Under the pieces are notes generated by a model. It was not told the origin of the DNA, ran no database searches, and was given only the letters and a program-made list of their open reading frames with translations. From Chamaea fasciata (lineage: Eukaryota; Chordata; Aves; Passeriformes; Sylviidae), in the NCBI GenBank assembly GCA_029207755.1, contig JARCOQ010000002.1, forward strand, positions 14,523,156-14,587,155: a DNA stretch of 64,000 nucleotides, read 5' to 3'. Below are positions 11,103-21,512 of the stretch, one piece after another. The translations under genes and the position numbers were made by a program. How positions within the stretch are numbered: the stretch's first letter is position 1; every line of letters starts with the position of its first letter.

Positions 11103-11546
11103 ATGGCTGGTCATGAGCCTGCCTGGTATGTGTCCCCACCGTCCTTTGGGAGCCATCTGGTGGAAACTATCAAGAGTTACATCTACTGCGTTTTACCCTC
11201 AAGAGAGCCAACCCATGAGAAAAAACCCCCTTCCTTCCCCTCCAGGGTGATTACAGTAGCATTTGAGAATTTTAAAGACTTTGCATATCCTGTGACTACC
11301 ATTGAAACCAACCGGGTCCTTTTGGTAACAATCAGTATGTTGTTGCATTTGGTTCAGGCCTTCTTTAGGGTTAAGAAACAATCTGTGTCTACCAAAACCC
11401 CACCAACACGTACTGTGCCTACACAAACTTCAGTGACAGGCCAACAAGAGGCAACCACTCAATCCTTATTCCTGAGTGAGCTACGGGATATACATAAATA
11501 TTTCAGCTGTTGTCCTGATAAGCATACTACCACCTGGTTCCTCTGA
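11103..11546 (+). pseudogene. gag-leading open frame of the ERVL provirus
   Basis: An open frame of 147 codons near the start of the internal region. Its middle (residues about 60-130) resembles the start of gag in songbird ERVL elements as I recall them, including a stretch rich in Thr and Pro. The remainder of gag continues in other frames (for example 12165-12422), so the gene is broken. I see no protease or polymerase motif nearby. Confidence 0.5.
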
Positions 11547-13392
11547 TGCTAGGATAATGGGGCTAACAGATTGGAATTAGAGGGTAGGAATCACTTTCTT
11601 AGAAAGCAGGCATTGACAAGGTGATTCCACGAGAGACACAAGTCCTCAGCCCCTGGAAGCGACTCCTGTCAAGCATGAAGGTATCCTTACAAGAAAGATG
11701 TTACGTGTCACCATGCAAGTAGGAAGATATCCAATACTTGAGGGAATTAGCTGTGCTACAGATTATTTATTTTGACCTGGATAATACAAGGTTCCCCACA
11801 GATCCAGACCAATTCTCTGCACATGACCTATGTGGTGGAAGTTTGTAGAGTGTACCAAAAGTACACACCAACCCACTGGCAATGTTAAATCTGGAAAGAC
11901 ATCACACAATCATCTGTGGATGGAGTGGCTTGCCATCTCTGGGAATTTGAAGACAATCTCTCTTCCTCTCTCATCCCATCTGTGAAGAAACTATCAGATA
12001 AACTGCACTAGGAGTTTCAGCAGTTCAAAGATGGTATGTTCTATTCTCCACCTCTACAGACCAATGCTAGTGACAGTAAGCATTGGCTCAAGAGGGAGGA
12101 TATGGAAGGTACACACCATAGGATGGACACTCTGGGGGTTTAGCTGAGAGATGACAGAAAGGGCATGAAGAATTGGGATGGAAGACCTACCTTGACCCTA
12201 GAGACATGGGTATATGAATTTAAGGAAAACAGTCCCAAATGGGGATTCTTCCAGGAAAGTTGCTACTCCCATCTCAGTGCATGGTTTCCCAGGCAGAGTG
12301 GAAGAGCTGAATTTACTCCTGATCCTATGGAAAGAAATTCTAATCCATTTTTTCAAAAAGTAAACTCTCTTAGATGTTGTGGGTTTTTTGAAAATGCATA
12401 TTCCAAACTAGTCTGGTTGTAAGTCTTCTTTATCAAGTGACTCAGAAGAAGAATGATTTCACAAGGGGCCCAGAGCAACACCTAGCCTTTGAACAGATTA
12501 AACTAGAAATACTTGGAAAACACTCACAGATGCTTGGGCCAAAGAATATGGCATTTAGTAGGTGTACTGTATCATGCATCAGCTGAGAAAACCAAATGAA
12601 CCAATGGACTGTTAGATTACACTGAGAGCAAAGAGCAGGAGGACCTTCAAACATTGGGAATGCACATTGGCAAAGGCCACCTGGTGAGTCAGCACTAGAT
12701 CTGCCAAGTGGGCTGGCCCTGCCCAATCAAAACTTTTAATGTAGAAGGGAATAAAGTTCCTGTAGTGCACATGAAAAATGTAACTGCGGAAGACAGTCTG
12801 GGTTATTCCTGCCTCGGGCAAAGGTAAACTCATCTGTGGGATTGTTTTTGCTCAGGGACCTGGGCACACTTGTTAAGACGAGAGGATGGGCAAGTCTGGT
12901 TTGTGCATTCAGTGGATTTGACTGAATAGCCAGTGAATTGTGTGATGTGAATTGCTGTATAATGCTGTGTATTAGCACTTCTATGTCAGCTGCGTGCCCA
13001 CCATTGCACTGGGCACCTCATGGTGCCTGTCTCCATCCCTCCAGCTTTGGGGATCTGAACCTAACTCCCCTTCAACTGTCACATTAAGAATAAACTTCGA
13101 TGTAACTGGACAAGCAGAGCAGTGATGGAATGAGAACTGGCTTCAACACGCAACAATCTTAACACCAGACACCCTGGTTTCCTGCCCTGAAAAACTGTTT
13201 ATGGCAGTCGTAAGTCATGACTGTCATAAACCAGAAGTCATGGACTAAATGAATAGACTTCTGTGGGGAGTCTACAGATTAAGGAAATGGTGTATGTGTG
13301 TGCATCTATAAAAAGATGGGAAAGGTGGTGGTGTATAGCAAAGTGTAGGATCTGGCATAACATAAATGGAATGGAATGAGCAGCTGATACTT

Positions 13393-13910
13393 TTCTGGTT
13401 TCAGCTGGAAAAAAATTTTCTTCCTAGTAGCTGGTACAGAGGTGCTTTTTTAATTAGTATGAGAATAATGTCAGTAACGCAGAGTTTCAGTTGTTGCTCA
13501 GCAGTATTTACCCTGAGTCAAACTTTTCAGTGTCTGATGCTCTGCTAGTGAGAAGGTACTCAAGCCGTGAGGGAACAAGACCAGGACCCTGACCTGAACT
13601 GGCCCAAGGGATATAGAACATCATGCCCAGTATATAAACTGGGGGGAAGTTGGCTGGGAAGGGGCCATTTACTGCTGGGGAACAGACTGGGCATCAGTCA
13701 GCAAGTGGTGATGAGCACTTGGGCTGTGCATCACTTGTGCTTCTCAGGTTTTCTCTCTCTCTCTCTTTCCCTTATTATTACTTTGGTTCAATTATTTAAC
13801 TACTTTATCTCAACCCATGAGTTTTGTTTCCAATTCCTTTCCCTGTAGTCAGGGGAGAGGGCAGGGAGTGAGCCAGAGGCTTAGTTGCTAGCTGGGGTTA
13901 AACCACAACA
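13393..13910 (+). repeat. ERVL 3' LTR
   Basis: An uninterrupted copy of the LTR at 10155-10901. It has a TATA box (GTATATAAAC near 13631-13640), a CT-rich stretch near 13750 and the end GGTTAAACCACAACA. The start is approximate because it has diverged. Confidence 0.8.
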
Positions 13911-14924
13911 CCATGTGATCTTTTGACCTCCACTCAGTAAATAGTTCCCATGTCTTACATGCTGAAAATATAAACTGCCAATATTTAGTCAATCTAGCTG
14001 TGATGGCATTTCAAAAAAAATAACCCCCCCAAAAAATTTAAAGACAAATTAGCTTGTATATTCAATTCAGTTGTGTGTGAAAGCTTCTCATTTTGTTTAT
14101 ATGTTCATGCAGCAATATAAGATTTACTCTTTGTCGCTTGGAACAATCTATTCAAGTAACTTTCATACGTGACCTCACTACTTGTGTCTCAACCACTGTT
14201 GAGGGCTCAACTTCTCCTGCAATTCTGATTTACTAGGACTTAGAGATGATTTTGCAAATCTGACACAATTTCAAAGTGTGTAGCTGTGCAGAAATAAACT
14301 CACTATGCTGACAAAATAAATCTTGTTGTAATTAAAGCTCAAGCAGTGTTTTAGTGTTTAATGTGGAAGTCTCTCTCTGTAGACTTCATATGTAATTTCA
14401 TTCTGAAAAAAAAATCATGTCAATACAATTCAAACTGTAGTATGTAGACTCTAACTGTTGAAGTGTTTATGTAGCTTCTCACATAATAAGAAGCTGAAGT
14501 GCTTTTGTCAATAGCTCAGTTGCAGAAATTCACACCTTACAACCTCTTTAGCAGATTTCAGTTTCTTCTGGAAGATTAACTTCATTACCTTTGTGTTCAT
14601 TGATGCAATGTAGGATTAGGGCATTTGTGGCTATGCTTTTGGCTGTGCAGCTCCATCACTACTGTAGGGCTTTGCTACAGACTTAAATGTTCACGGAGTT
14701 TTTTTTCTGCAGAAGCTTTTTTGCTAAACTCAATAGAACCAGTAGTTCCTTCCTGGTATATTATTATGAGTGTAATAATGTCTAAGCATTAAAACATAGC
14801 ACACAAAGGAGTTTTGAAGCTAACATTGAGCAGCACTACTCAGCTGCCTCTGTCATGTAAGAGTTGATGATCACAGCTAGCTATGCTCACCATGCATTTA
14901 AGAGCTTCTTCACACCACTGAAAT
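13911..14924. other. intergenic, between the provirus and the 3' end of ATP5PF
   Basis: AT-rich sequence with no open frame or repeat that I recognise. ATP5PF should end at its upper edge. Remnants of JAM2 3' UTR displaced by the provirus could lie here, but none can be shown from sequence alone. Confidence 0.5.
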
Positions 14925-14941
14925 CAAACTGAAGCACTACA

Positions 14942-14947
14942 TTTATT
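14942..14947 (-). terminator. ATP5PF: ATP5PF polyadenylation signal
   Basis: TTTATT on the + strand is AATAAA in the sense of the gene, 71 bases after the stop codon. A cleavage site near 14925 would give a short 3' UTR, usual for this small gene. Confidence 0.65.
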
Positions 14948-15018
14948 AAATCACAACTGGTGCCATGTTCAGCAACTCCATGGCTGTACACTGCTGTTCG
15001 GTATACAAGCTGCAGAGA

Positions 15019-15047
15019 TCACTTTGGAGTGTCCTCAAACTTGGGCT
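15019..15047 (-). CDS. ATP5PF: ATP5PF last coding exon
   Basis: 29 coding bases after the acceptor cctgtag complete a split Glu and encode PKFEDTPK, then TGA at 15021-15019. The PKFE motif following FKFE identifies it. It ends shorter and more acidic than the human C-terminus. Confidence 0.85.
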
Positions 15048-18000
15048 CTACAGGAGGAATGGGAGAGAGAAAATTTCTATTAGTCTCTTTTTATTCCATC
15101 TTCAAACACCACAATTAATTTCAAAGAAAATTAATTCAAAGAAAACTAACAACTACATTGGCAAGCTAAAGCAGTACATTGCAGTCTACATCTCCACTTT
15201 CTGATTAAATGTGGGTAGAAGTATACAGTAACTAGGCTGGAGACAGGTCTTTTTCACCTTGCGGGAGTTATGTATAAAGACTAAGCCTCAGTAATATTCT
15301 GCCAAAACAGCTTTTAGCAACACCTGGGATAGGGGAGAAGACAGCAGAGAAACTGAAGAAATCAACCAGAATGTTACTGCACAAGTATTTCCATTGTACC
15401 TCTGATACAAGAACAACTAATCAAGCTCTTCTCTCCCTTTCATTAGTGTATTATCAGTGTGTATTAACAGAGAGGAGCACACAGTTTCAACTCAACTCCG
15501 CAAGATACTCTCCAAACACTGACCAAGGAGCTCTTGATGTCAAAGGTACAGGCTCACAAAGGTTAGGGGTTTGGGCACCGGGGCTACTAATACTTGCTGT
15601 CTTTAATACAAAGTCTGAGATATATATACTGTATATTATATATATATATATATATACACACACTATAAGCAAGGCTCAGCTTATAGTAAGCATCCCTAAG
15701 GTAAAAAAGATGAAGTTCCTACACATATAATTACTCATATAATTACAATTTGAAACCTAATTGACATTAGATCATGGATATGCAACAGTGGCAAAAGAAC
15801 ATAGTCATGTTGTCTCTGTGCTTTGCTCTGTTCCTACGGTCACATAAATTCTTTTTCCTTACAAAAACAAGTAAAATTTTAATATGTATAGTTTCATACA
15901 TGACATGGAAATAAAACTGAATATACAGAAGCTACATCCCTAAAATTGTGGAAAAATAAAAAAAGAAAAACCATAAATCATACTTTACAGGTATTCTGGT
16001 TTATCTGCACCAGTAACAACCTGACACCAACTTTACCCAACTGAAATACTACCAAAACATTTTCAGGTGTGTTCCTAGTCTAAATTAGAATTCCCAGACA
16101 GTCTGATCAGAACTACAAGTTGCTGACTATGGTGGCTTGGCCTTGGCTGGCTGCCAGATACCAACCAAGCCTCATGCTGTCTGCCCTTTCCCTTCCATGT
16201 TAAAACAAACTTAGAGCAGTCAAACAGAAGCCATATCCAAACAGCTGAAGATAAAGATTTAATATAATTTAGCCACAAAATATTCCTAAGTAAGAAAGTT
16301 AAGTTCTGTGTTCATTTTCTGAAATCAGTGGCTTTCCCGAGGAACTTACAAAATAAAAAATGTCACAGTTTACATGATGTTAAGACTAACTGATACTCAC
16401 ATTATAGTCTGCTGATCTCCTTGTCAAGATGAGAAAAATACAGACCGTAGGCTATTACTATTTGAGCTCTGTTTTTAGGGTGTCTGAAGGACAGTTAAGA
16501 CAGCCTGATCTGACTTCTAGTTTTGTTAAGCATTAGTGTGAGGAAGACAACATCTCTGCTAGAAAAGGCAAATAATCAAAATAGGAGTCACTTAGAAACA
16601 GATGCGAACTGTGCAAAAGCATCCAGAGGGCATTTTACAAAAAGTTATTGGTACAAATATAAACTAAAGGGGAATTAAAAAAAAACCTGAGAGTAATAAT
16701 GTCTCTACTTTCAATTAGAATTCAGTACGATTGTTAACTCACCCTCAAATTTAAATTCTGGAAACTTGGTGAGATCTCCCTCACCATATGCCCGTTGGAG
16801 TCTTGCAAGGGATTCATTCATATCTTTTTGAAAGTCCGGTCCTGCATCAACAGGCCCTCCAGCTTGCCTAATAAACATTAAAAGTTGTGATGAACAACTC
16901 AGTTTTAACATTTCACGTGGAAAATTCCACATTTTCAAGCCCATTTATGAATTAAAACCTTTTCAACAACCAAACCAAGGAAGTAATTTAAAGTGTTTCC
17001 AAATCTCAAGATATGACACCTTAGGGCCTCCTTATCTTACACATAAACAAGATTCTCAGGGTAAAGTAAAGGTTTTCTGCTATCAGTGATGAAAATCCAA
17101 GTCTTTTGAGACAAAAGGTGGTCTTACGAGGCAAAAACACTGATGAGTATGGAGGCTCTCAGGGCTTTTAGTTTTGTTTGTTCCAGGTGTGAATTCCTAA
17201 CAACACTGGGATTTGCATCTCTTGCATCTCTGAATTAGTTAGTTATCTCATATTAGTTATCTCATATATAGTCATCTCTCATTAGTAACTGTTTTTATGA
17301 AGAGAACACATTTTGAATACTGAAGAAGCAAAACCCCCCACCACTACAGGTCCTTCTGGGGATTCAAACATCAGATAAATAAAATAGTAACTCTTTAGAT
17401 CGCCAGCACTCAGTTGTACCTGCACAGGATCCACACTCAGAATTGGTAAAACCACCAAATATCTGCCTCCCTACACAGATGGGTTTGTAGGTAAGGATAC
17501 ACACATCTTCCACCACTAGAGCTAAGAAGCGTCTTAATTCCTTCCCAGAAATATTTCCAAAGAATAAAGTATACAGAATTACTATAATTTTAGTTTTCTG
17601 GTCAGTAGTTCATTCAAACATTACAAGAATCTAAGATTCCATTTGAAGGAACTGCTTATTAACTGAAGATGTTAAATGAACCATCCTGATAATTCCATAA
17701 ATTCTCACTTGCTTTTAGAGGCTGTTTCCATTCAGCTTCTGGAAACAAGACTACAGAATAACTGTTTTCCCCAGCCAAAAAAAGAAGACAGAAAGGATGT
17801 TTGGCTTTCCCCCCTATTTACAGAGCACGCAGATGGGTAAAAATTAATATACCAGTGCATTCATGCAGTGTGCAAGAGACCTTAACTTTGTGCCTTAACT
17901 GCTCAAGAAGAATGACATTAGATTTTTTTCTTTTTCAAGGGAAAAAAATTATATTTTCTATTAGATATGCGAGAACAAGCTTTCCCACTAGTGAAACCAT

Positions 18001-18335
18001 CAGGAAGTCTTGCAGGAAAACACACTAAATATTTACAGACCAGTCTACAAAACTATCAAATTGTCAAAAAATCAAACACTTCATGTCTGATGTTTTTATG
18101 TCAAAATCAACAGATTTTCCCCTTTTGCCATCAATCCCCTCATTAAGGCAGTTTCCTTTACTTACTTGCTCTTCGTGTTGTACTCTCTGATCTTGTCCAA
18201 GAAGAGCTTCTGAACCGGGTCGAGTTCTTTTATCTTGTTGAACACAATTGCAGAGAGCCCAATGTTCCTGCGCACGTGAATGGACACAGCGGAGTGGAAA
18301 AGGGAGGAAAGCCGTAAGATCTGTGGCAGGATCAT
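15019..18335 (-). CDS. ATP5PF: ATP synthase peripheral stalk subunit F6 (coupling factor 6)
   Basis: ATP5PF is a small subunit of the peripheral stalk of mitochondrial F1Fo ATP synthase. Coding exons are 18166-18335, 16743-16867 and 15019-15047, giving 107 residues (human 108). The start MILPQILRLSS begins an amphipathic basic presequence of about 32 residues with RRNIG before the mature start NKIKELDPVQ. The core LDKIREYNTKS, GGPVDAGPDF and FPEFKFEE is typical of F6. The C-terminus is EPKFEDTPK. A noncoding first exon probably lies near 18690-18850 in the GC-rich region. The gene is head to head with GABPA and tail to tail with JAM2, as in mammals. Confidence 0.94.
15048..16742 (-). other. 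ATP5PF: ATP5PF intron between core exon and last exon
   Basis: It contains an AT dinucleotide tract at about 15618-15660 that passes into CA repeats. No gene or mobile element was recognised. Confidence 0.6.
16743..16867 (-). CDS. ATP5PF: ATP5PF coding exon 2: F6 core
   Basis: 125 bases encoding QAGGPVDAGPDFQKDMN to KFPEFKFE. It contains the family's GGPVDA and FPxFKFE motifs. The acceptor is tttattag and the donor is gtgagt, both on the minus strand. Confidence 0.93.
16868..18165 (-). other. ATP5PF: ATP5PF intron between first two coding exons
   Basis: GT-AG ends on the minus strand. AT-rich, with no recognised element. Confidence 0.6.
18166..18335 (-). CDS. ATP5PF: ATP5PF coding exon 1: targeting sequence and start of mature F6
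   Basis: 170 bases from the ATG at 18335-18333 to two bases of a Lys codon, donor gtaagt. It encodes the mitochondrial presequence, rich in Arg, Ser and Leu with no acidic residue, then NKIKELDPVQKLFLDKIREY. Two residues (Ile-Lys) sit between NK and ELDP where human has none. The acceptor is probably cag just before 18342, leaving only a few untranslated bases in this exon. Confidence 0.93.
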
Positions 18336-18402
18336 GATGGCACTGCTGCTTTAACCATTAAAAAAACACCAAAGCAAGAATAAATAATTAGTCACAGCGA
18401 TA

Positions 18403-18440
18403 TAAATGCATAAATGCATAAAATGCATTTTTGCATAAAA
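18403..18440. repeat. repeated octamer-like AAATGCAT motifs
   Basis: AAATGCAT-type words occur several times in 38 bases, upstream of the first coding exon of ATP5PF in its sense. The palindromic ATGCAT core resembles POU-factor sites, but there is no further support for function. Confidence 0.4.
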
Positions 18441-18469
18441 AAGCAGGAAAATGCAGAGAGGTATTTAAA

Positions 18470-18508
18470 GGGGGGCGGGGGGGGGGGGGGAGGGGCGGCG
18501 GTGAGGGG
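18470..18508 (+). repeat. G-rich run, possible G-quadruplex
   Basis: The plus strand is almost entirely G for 38 bases, broken by single C, A or T residues and ending GTGAGGGG. It lies in the probable first intron of ATP5PF, on the non-template strand with respect to GABPA. Four or more G tracts satisfy the usual quadruplex pattern. Confidence 0.7.
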
Positions 18509-18920
18509 AAATTCCAGCACCCATTGAACACGAGCGCACTGTGATCCCACGGGTGCAGCTCCGCAGCCGGTTCGGTACGGAACCGCGACAGAACAACCCA
18601 GACAAACTGTGAATTCCACTCTTCACGTTGTTTAAGTAGAAAAAAAGGTGACAATTTCAACGCAACAAAGCTCCTCAGAGTCACCTTGGCCGAAACACCA
18701 CCTCTGCTCGGCCCCACCGCCCTCGCGATGCGCACCGGGGACCACCACCCCACCATCCCCCGCCTCCCCGCGCACACTTGGGGTTCCCCCGTCCCAACAC
18801 ATCGTCCGGCCCCGCTTAGCGCCCGCCAGGACCTGGGGTAGCGCGGGAAGAGGCCTGGAAGAGCCCAGCACGCACCGTCCGCACACAACCACTTCCAAGT
18901 GAGGGGAAGTGGCTCGGGGT

Positions 18921-18927
18921 CTTCCGG
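18921..18927 (-). promoter_or_regulatory. consensus ETS/GABP site
   Basis: CCGGAAG on the minus strand is the high-affinity core recognised by GABPA. Two further GGAA cores lie within 36 bases, spacing that could suit the heterotetrameric GABP complex. Binding is inferred from the motif. Confidence 0.55.
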
Positions 18928-18933
18928 AGCCGC

Positions 18934-18974
18934 GGGAGCCGTAGTTCCTGCGCGGGGCCGCCGGGAGTCGTAGT
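18934..18974 (-). promoter_or_regulatory. two ZNF143/Staf-like motifs
   Basis: ACTACGGCTCCC (18945 to 18934) and ACTACGACTCCC (18974 to 18963) match the ACTAC-NN-TCCC core known for ZNF143. The starts are 29 bases apart and both words sit in a longer partly duplicated context (TAGTTCNTGC on the + strand). Confidence 0.5.
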
Positions 18975-19099
18975 TCGTGCTGGGGCGCGGCGGTGTCGCG
19001 CGCTTTCCCCGCGCTGGGCCTGCGCGCCGCCCCGATCCCGGCGCAACCCGCTCCTGGATCTGCTCCCGGGGCCGGTCCTGGACCCGGAGCTGGGGGAGT

Positions 19100-19170
19100 T
19101 TCCGGACGCGGACGGACGGCGGGACGTGTCGGTTGCGGCGGGCGGACGGACGGAGGGACGCTGGTGGCGA
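19100..19170 (+). other. GABPA: probable noncoding first exon of GABPA (end defined, start unknown)
   Basis: A donor-like GCGA followed by gtgagcg at 19171 lies at the end of the CpG-rich block, in the position expected for the untranslated first exon. The exon start is an estimate. Confidence 0.4.
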
Positions 19171-19484
19171 GTGAGCGCGGCCCGGCCCGTGTTTTGTTTC
19201 CGTTTCTCCCCCGGCGGCTCTGCGATCCCATTTCCGTTTCGGGTTCAAACAGCGACACGGAGGCGCCGCGAGAAGCGGTGCCCAGGGGGAGGTGGCGCCT
19301 CGGCAGTCGCGGGGAAGGGCCCCCGGGATTAAGGATCGAGTGCTCCCGCTGCGGGGCTCGCGAGGCCTCCGCAGCGCGTGAAAACTGACCCCCGCTTGTA
19401 AAAACCTTGGTTTGGGTGAAAACTTAACAGGATGTGGCGTCTTGTGCTTCTCCCTTTGCAGTGGTGAGAAGCCCCTCAAGTGAT

Positions 19485-19935
19485 GTGTGCAGTTCTGGGC
19501 ACCTCTTTCCGCGAACGACATAGAGGGGCTGAAGCAAGTCGAGAGAAAGGCAGAGGAGCTGGGAAAGGGTCTAGAGCACAAGTCCGATGAGGAGGACCTG
19601 GGGGGACTCATCCCGGATAAAAGGAGGCCCGGAGAGGACCCTATCTCTATAATTCCCAGACAGAAAGTTGCAGCCAGGTGGGGGTCGGGCTCTGCTCCTC
19701 CGCAAACCAGTAATAGTCTTAAGCTGTGCCAGGGGAGGTTTAGGATGGACACTAAGAGAAATTTCTTCACTGAAAGGGTGATTAGACATTGGAACAGGCA
19801 GCCCAGGGAGGTGGTGGAATCATCAGCGCTGGAGATGTTGAAGGAAAAACTGGATGTTGCACTTAGTCCCACAGTCTGATTGACGTGGTGTTCAGTCATG
19901 ATGATCTCGAAGGTCTTTTCCAACCTAACTGATCC
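19485..19935 (+). repeat. CR1 LINE 3' fragment
   Basis: The block TGTGCAGTTCTGGGCACCTC, then AAGAGAAATTTCTTCACTGA, GTGATTAGACATTGGAACAGG and the 3' end GAAGGTCTTTTCCAACC is a textbook CR1 end. It holds an open stretch of 130 codons at 19487-19879 that is only the C-terminal remnant of the CR1 polyprotein. It lies 300 bases inside GABPA intron 1. Confidence 0.93.
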
Positions 19936-21504
19936 CATGATCTTGCATAGTTTGCTTCCTAATATTTGGCCAGGTACACGCTGCACAGCCAATGGCTCCC
20001 CATTTTGGCTTTATTTTCTCACTTCGGGCGATTGATAGGGAAGTTAAACACATGAAATCTGGTGTGATTTTCCCCCACCCTGTTCAGTGCTTCACTATCT
20101 CCATCATAAAACTGAAGTGGCTCGTGAGTTGTAAAAGCTGATCTGTAAAGGACAGGCTATCTGCTTTGTTACCTGCTTTGTGTTGGTATTTATAATTTGG
20201 AAAATATGGATGGATAGGACCCATGTGCTTCACACACCAGAGCTTCTCTGGGGCACAGATAACTCTAGTGACTGGGCTTCAGTATCAGCTGATTATGTGT
20301 ATGAGCTTCAGAACTGGACCCCATTTCACAATTACCTGGTAGGATAGCTAACATAATTCTACTCAAAGAGATTGTGCCTATTTCACAGTGGGCTTATTCC
20401 TTGCTTAACTCCTTGTGTTCTAGGGAAAAAATGGATCTTAAACAGAACAAAGGGCCTACTCTCCTTACTGTAAAAAATACTAGAGTAGCTCTAGGCTGTT
20501 GCACATGGGAAGGCGGCTCTGTTGACAGGTGCCTTCTTGTATGTTAGTGGAGGTGAGATTTCTTCTTGGCTAACAGATAAGTCTTAGGGCTTGTTAGGCT
20601 GAAAAGGCAGAAACAAGGAGAAATCAGTAGACTGAACCTTCCAGGAATCAACCACAGTTTTTATGCACCTTTGAGCTAATGCTGCTGTTGTAGTGTTCCT
20701 GCCAAATGAACCCTCCAGGCAAGCCAGGCTGTTTGAGTCTTCTTGTCTCTCAGTAGCCTTCAGGGAAGGGTCAGGCAGCTCAGTCCCATCTAAACCTATG
20801 TTCACTTTCGAACTCTGCATCATCCTGTAGGTACAAACTGCTAGACTTCATGTGAAATGCATATTATACATACTTTATGCTAGTATAGAGAAGACTGAAT
20901 ATTTTTCCCCTTTAGGCTTCTATGAACTTTAATGAGTTTATGTGTTTACATTATGTTGTTATTCTTTGTACCCATCTCCCTTCTTTGTACCTGTGCTCAG
21001 CAGAACCAGCTTTCTTCCTCTTTGAGTACTTGCTCTTTTTGCACCTGTTCTTTGTGCCCGGGTTCCTCTTTCCTGCCCCTTCAGGGATCCAAAAAATATA
21101 ACAGAGCCTGAGAGATTCAACCATTAACTGCCTTTGAAGAGGGAGTGAACAGTTACTAGTCCAGCTGCCAGTTTGGAGTCCAGACCATATGGACTTCTAA
21201 ATGCCTTACCTAAATCTGTGCTGTTACTATGGGCAGTAATATTTTATCACTCTGCATGACTCTGCATTTAGCAGTATTGAATATTTTCTGCCAGAGATCT
21301 ATCAAGATGGTGAGTTCTTTTTGTAAATTAACACTGTTTTTTCAGTAAATAACGTATGAATAAGTCAACAGAAATCCTAGCCTAATCCCTTTGTGACCTT
21401 AATGGTAAACTTCCTTCATCATAAAAAAAAAGATAATTTACCTTTGTTTTGTGTTTTTTAATCTGATTGCTAATACAGAAAAGACATTCACCCCTTTTTT
21501 ATCA
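19936..21504. other. GABPA intron 1 between CR1 and the ERVK provirus
   Basis: No gene or repeat that I recognise. Confidence 0.5.
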
Positions 21505-21512
21505 TACCAGTT
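21505..21512. repeat. target-site duplication, left copy, of the ERVK provirus
   Basis: TACCAGTT stands directly before the LTR start TGTCACC. TACCGGTT follows the other end at 31344-31351, a match at 7 of 8 bases. Confidence 0.6.

Larger units (their letters stand above)
10155..13910 (+). mobile_element. decayed ERVL-type provirus
   Basis: Two diverged LTRs of one family, in the same orientation, flank about 2.5 kb of internal sequence. The start TGTCCTGGTTTCAGC, the ATTATTATT-rich stretch near 10700-10760 and the end in the CACAACA style match a family I recall from songbird genomes. The internal part opens just after the 5' LTR with a tRNA-primer-like stretch (GACACCAAATGTGGGAC near 10911). 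It then has gag-like remnants but no intact pol. No clear 5-base target duplication was seen. The LTRs differ at many positions, so the insertion is old. Confidence 0.8.
18690..19170. promoter_or_regulatory. bidirectional CpG-rich promoter of ATP5PF and GABPA
   Basis: The sequence switches abruptly from AT-rich to strongly GC- and CpG-rich between the divergent genes. ETS cores are at 18891-18896 (ACTTCC), 18905-18910 (GGAAGT) and 18921-18927 (CTTCCGG). Two ACTACNNCTCCC words on the minus strand, at 18934-18945 and 18963-18974, resemble ZNF143/Staf sites, which are common in divergent mammalian promoters. A shared GABPA/ATP5PF promoter is known from mammals. There is no clear TATA box. Start sites are not mapped. 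Confidence 0.8.

Noticed and set aside
15618..15662. TA/CA repeat as a regulatory element
   Set aside because: An ordinary dinucleotide microsatellite in an ATP5PF intron.
18388..19992. Open frame of 534 codons on the minus strand across the shared promoter
   Set aside because: It runs through the GC-rich promoter, a poly-G run and the reverse of a CR1, overlaps both gene starts, and shows no domain. High GC lowers the number of stop codons.
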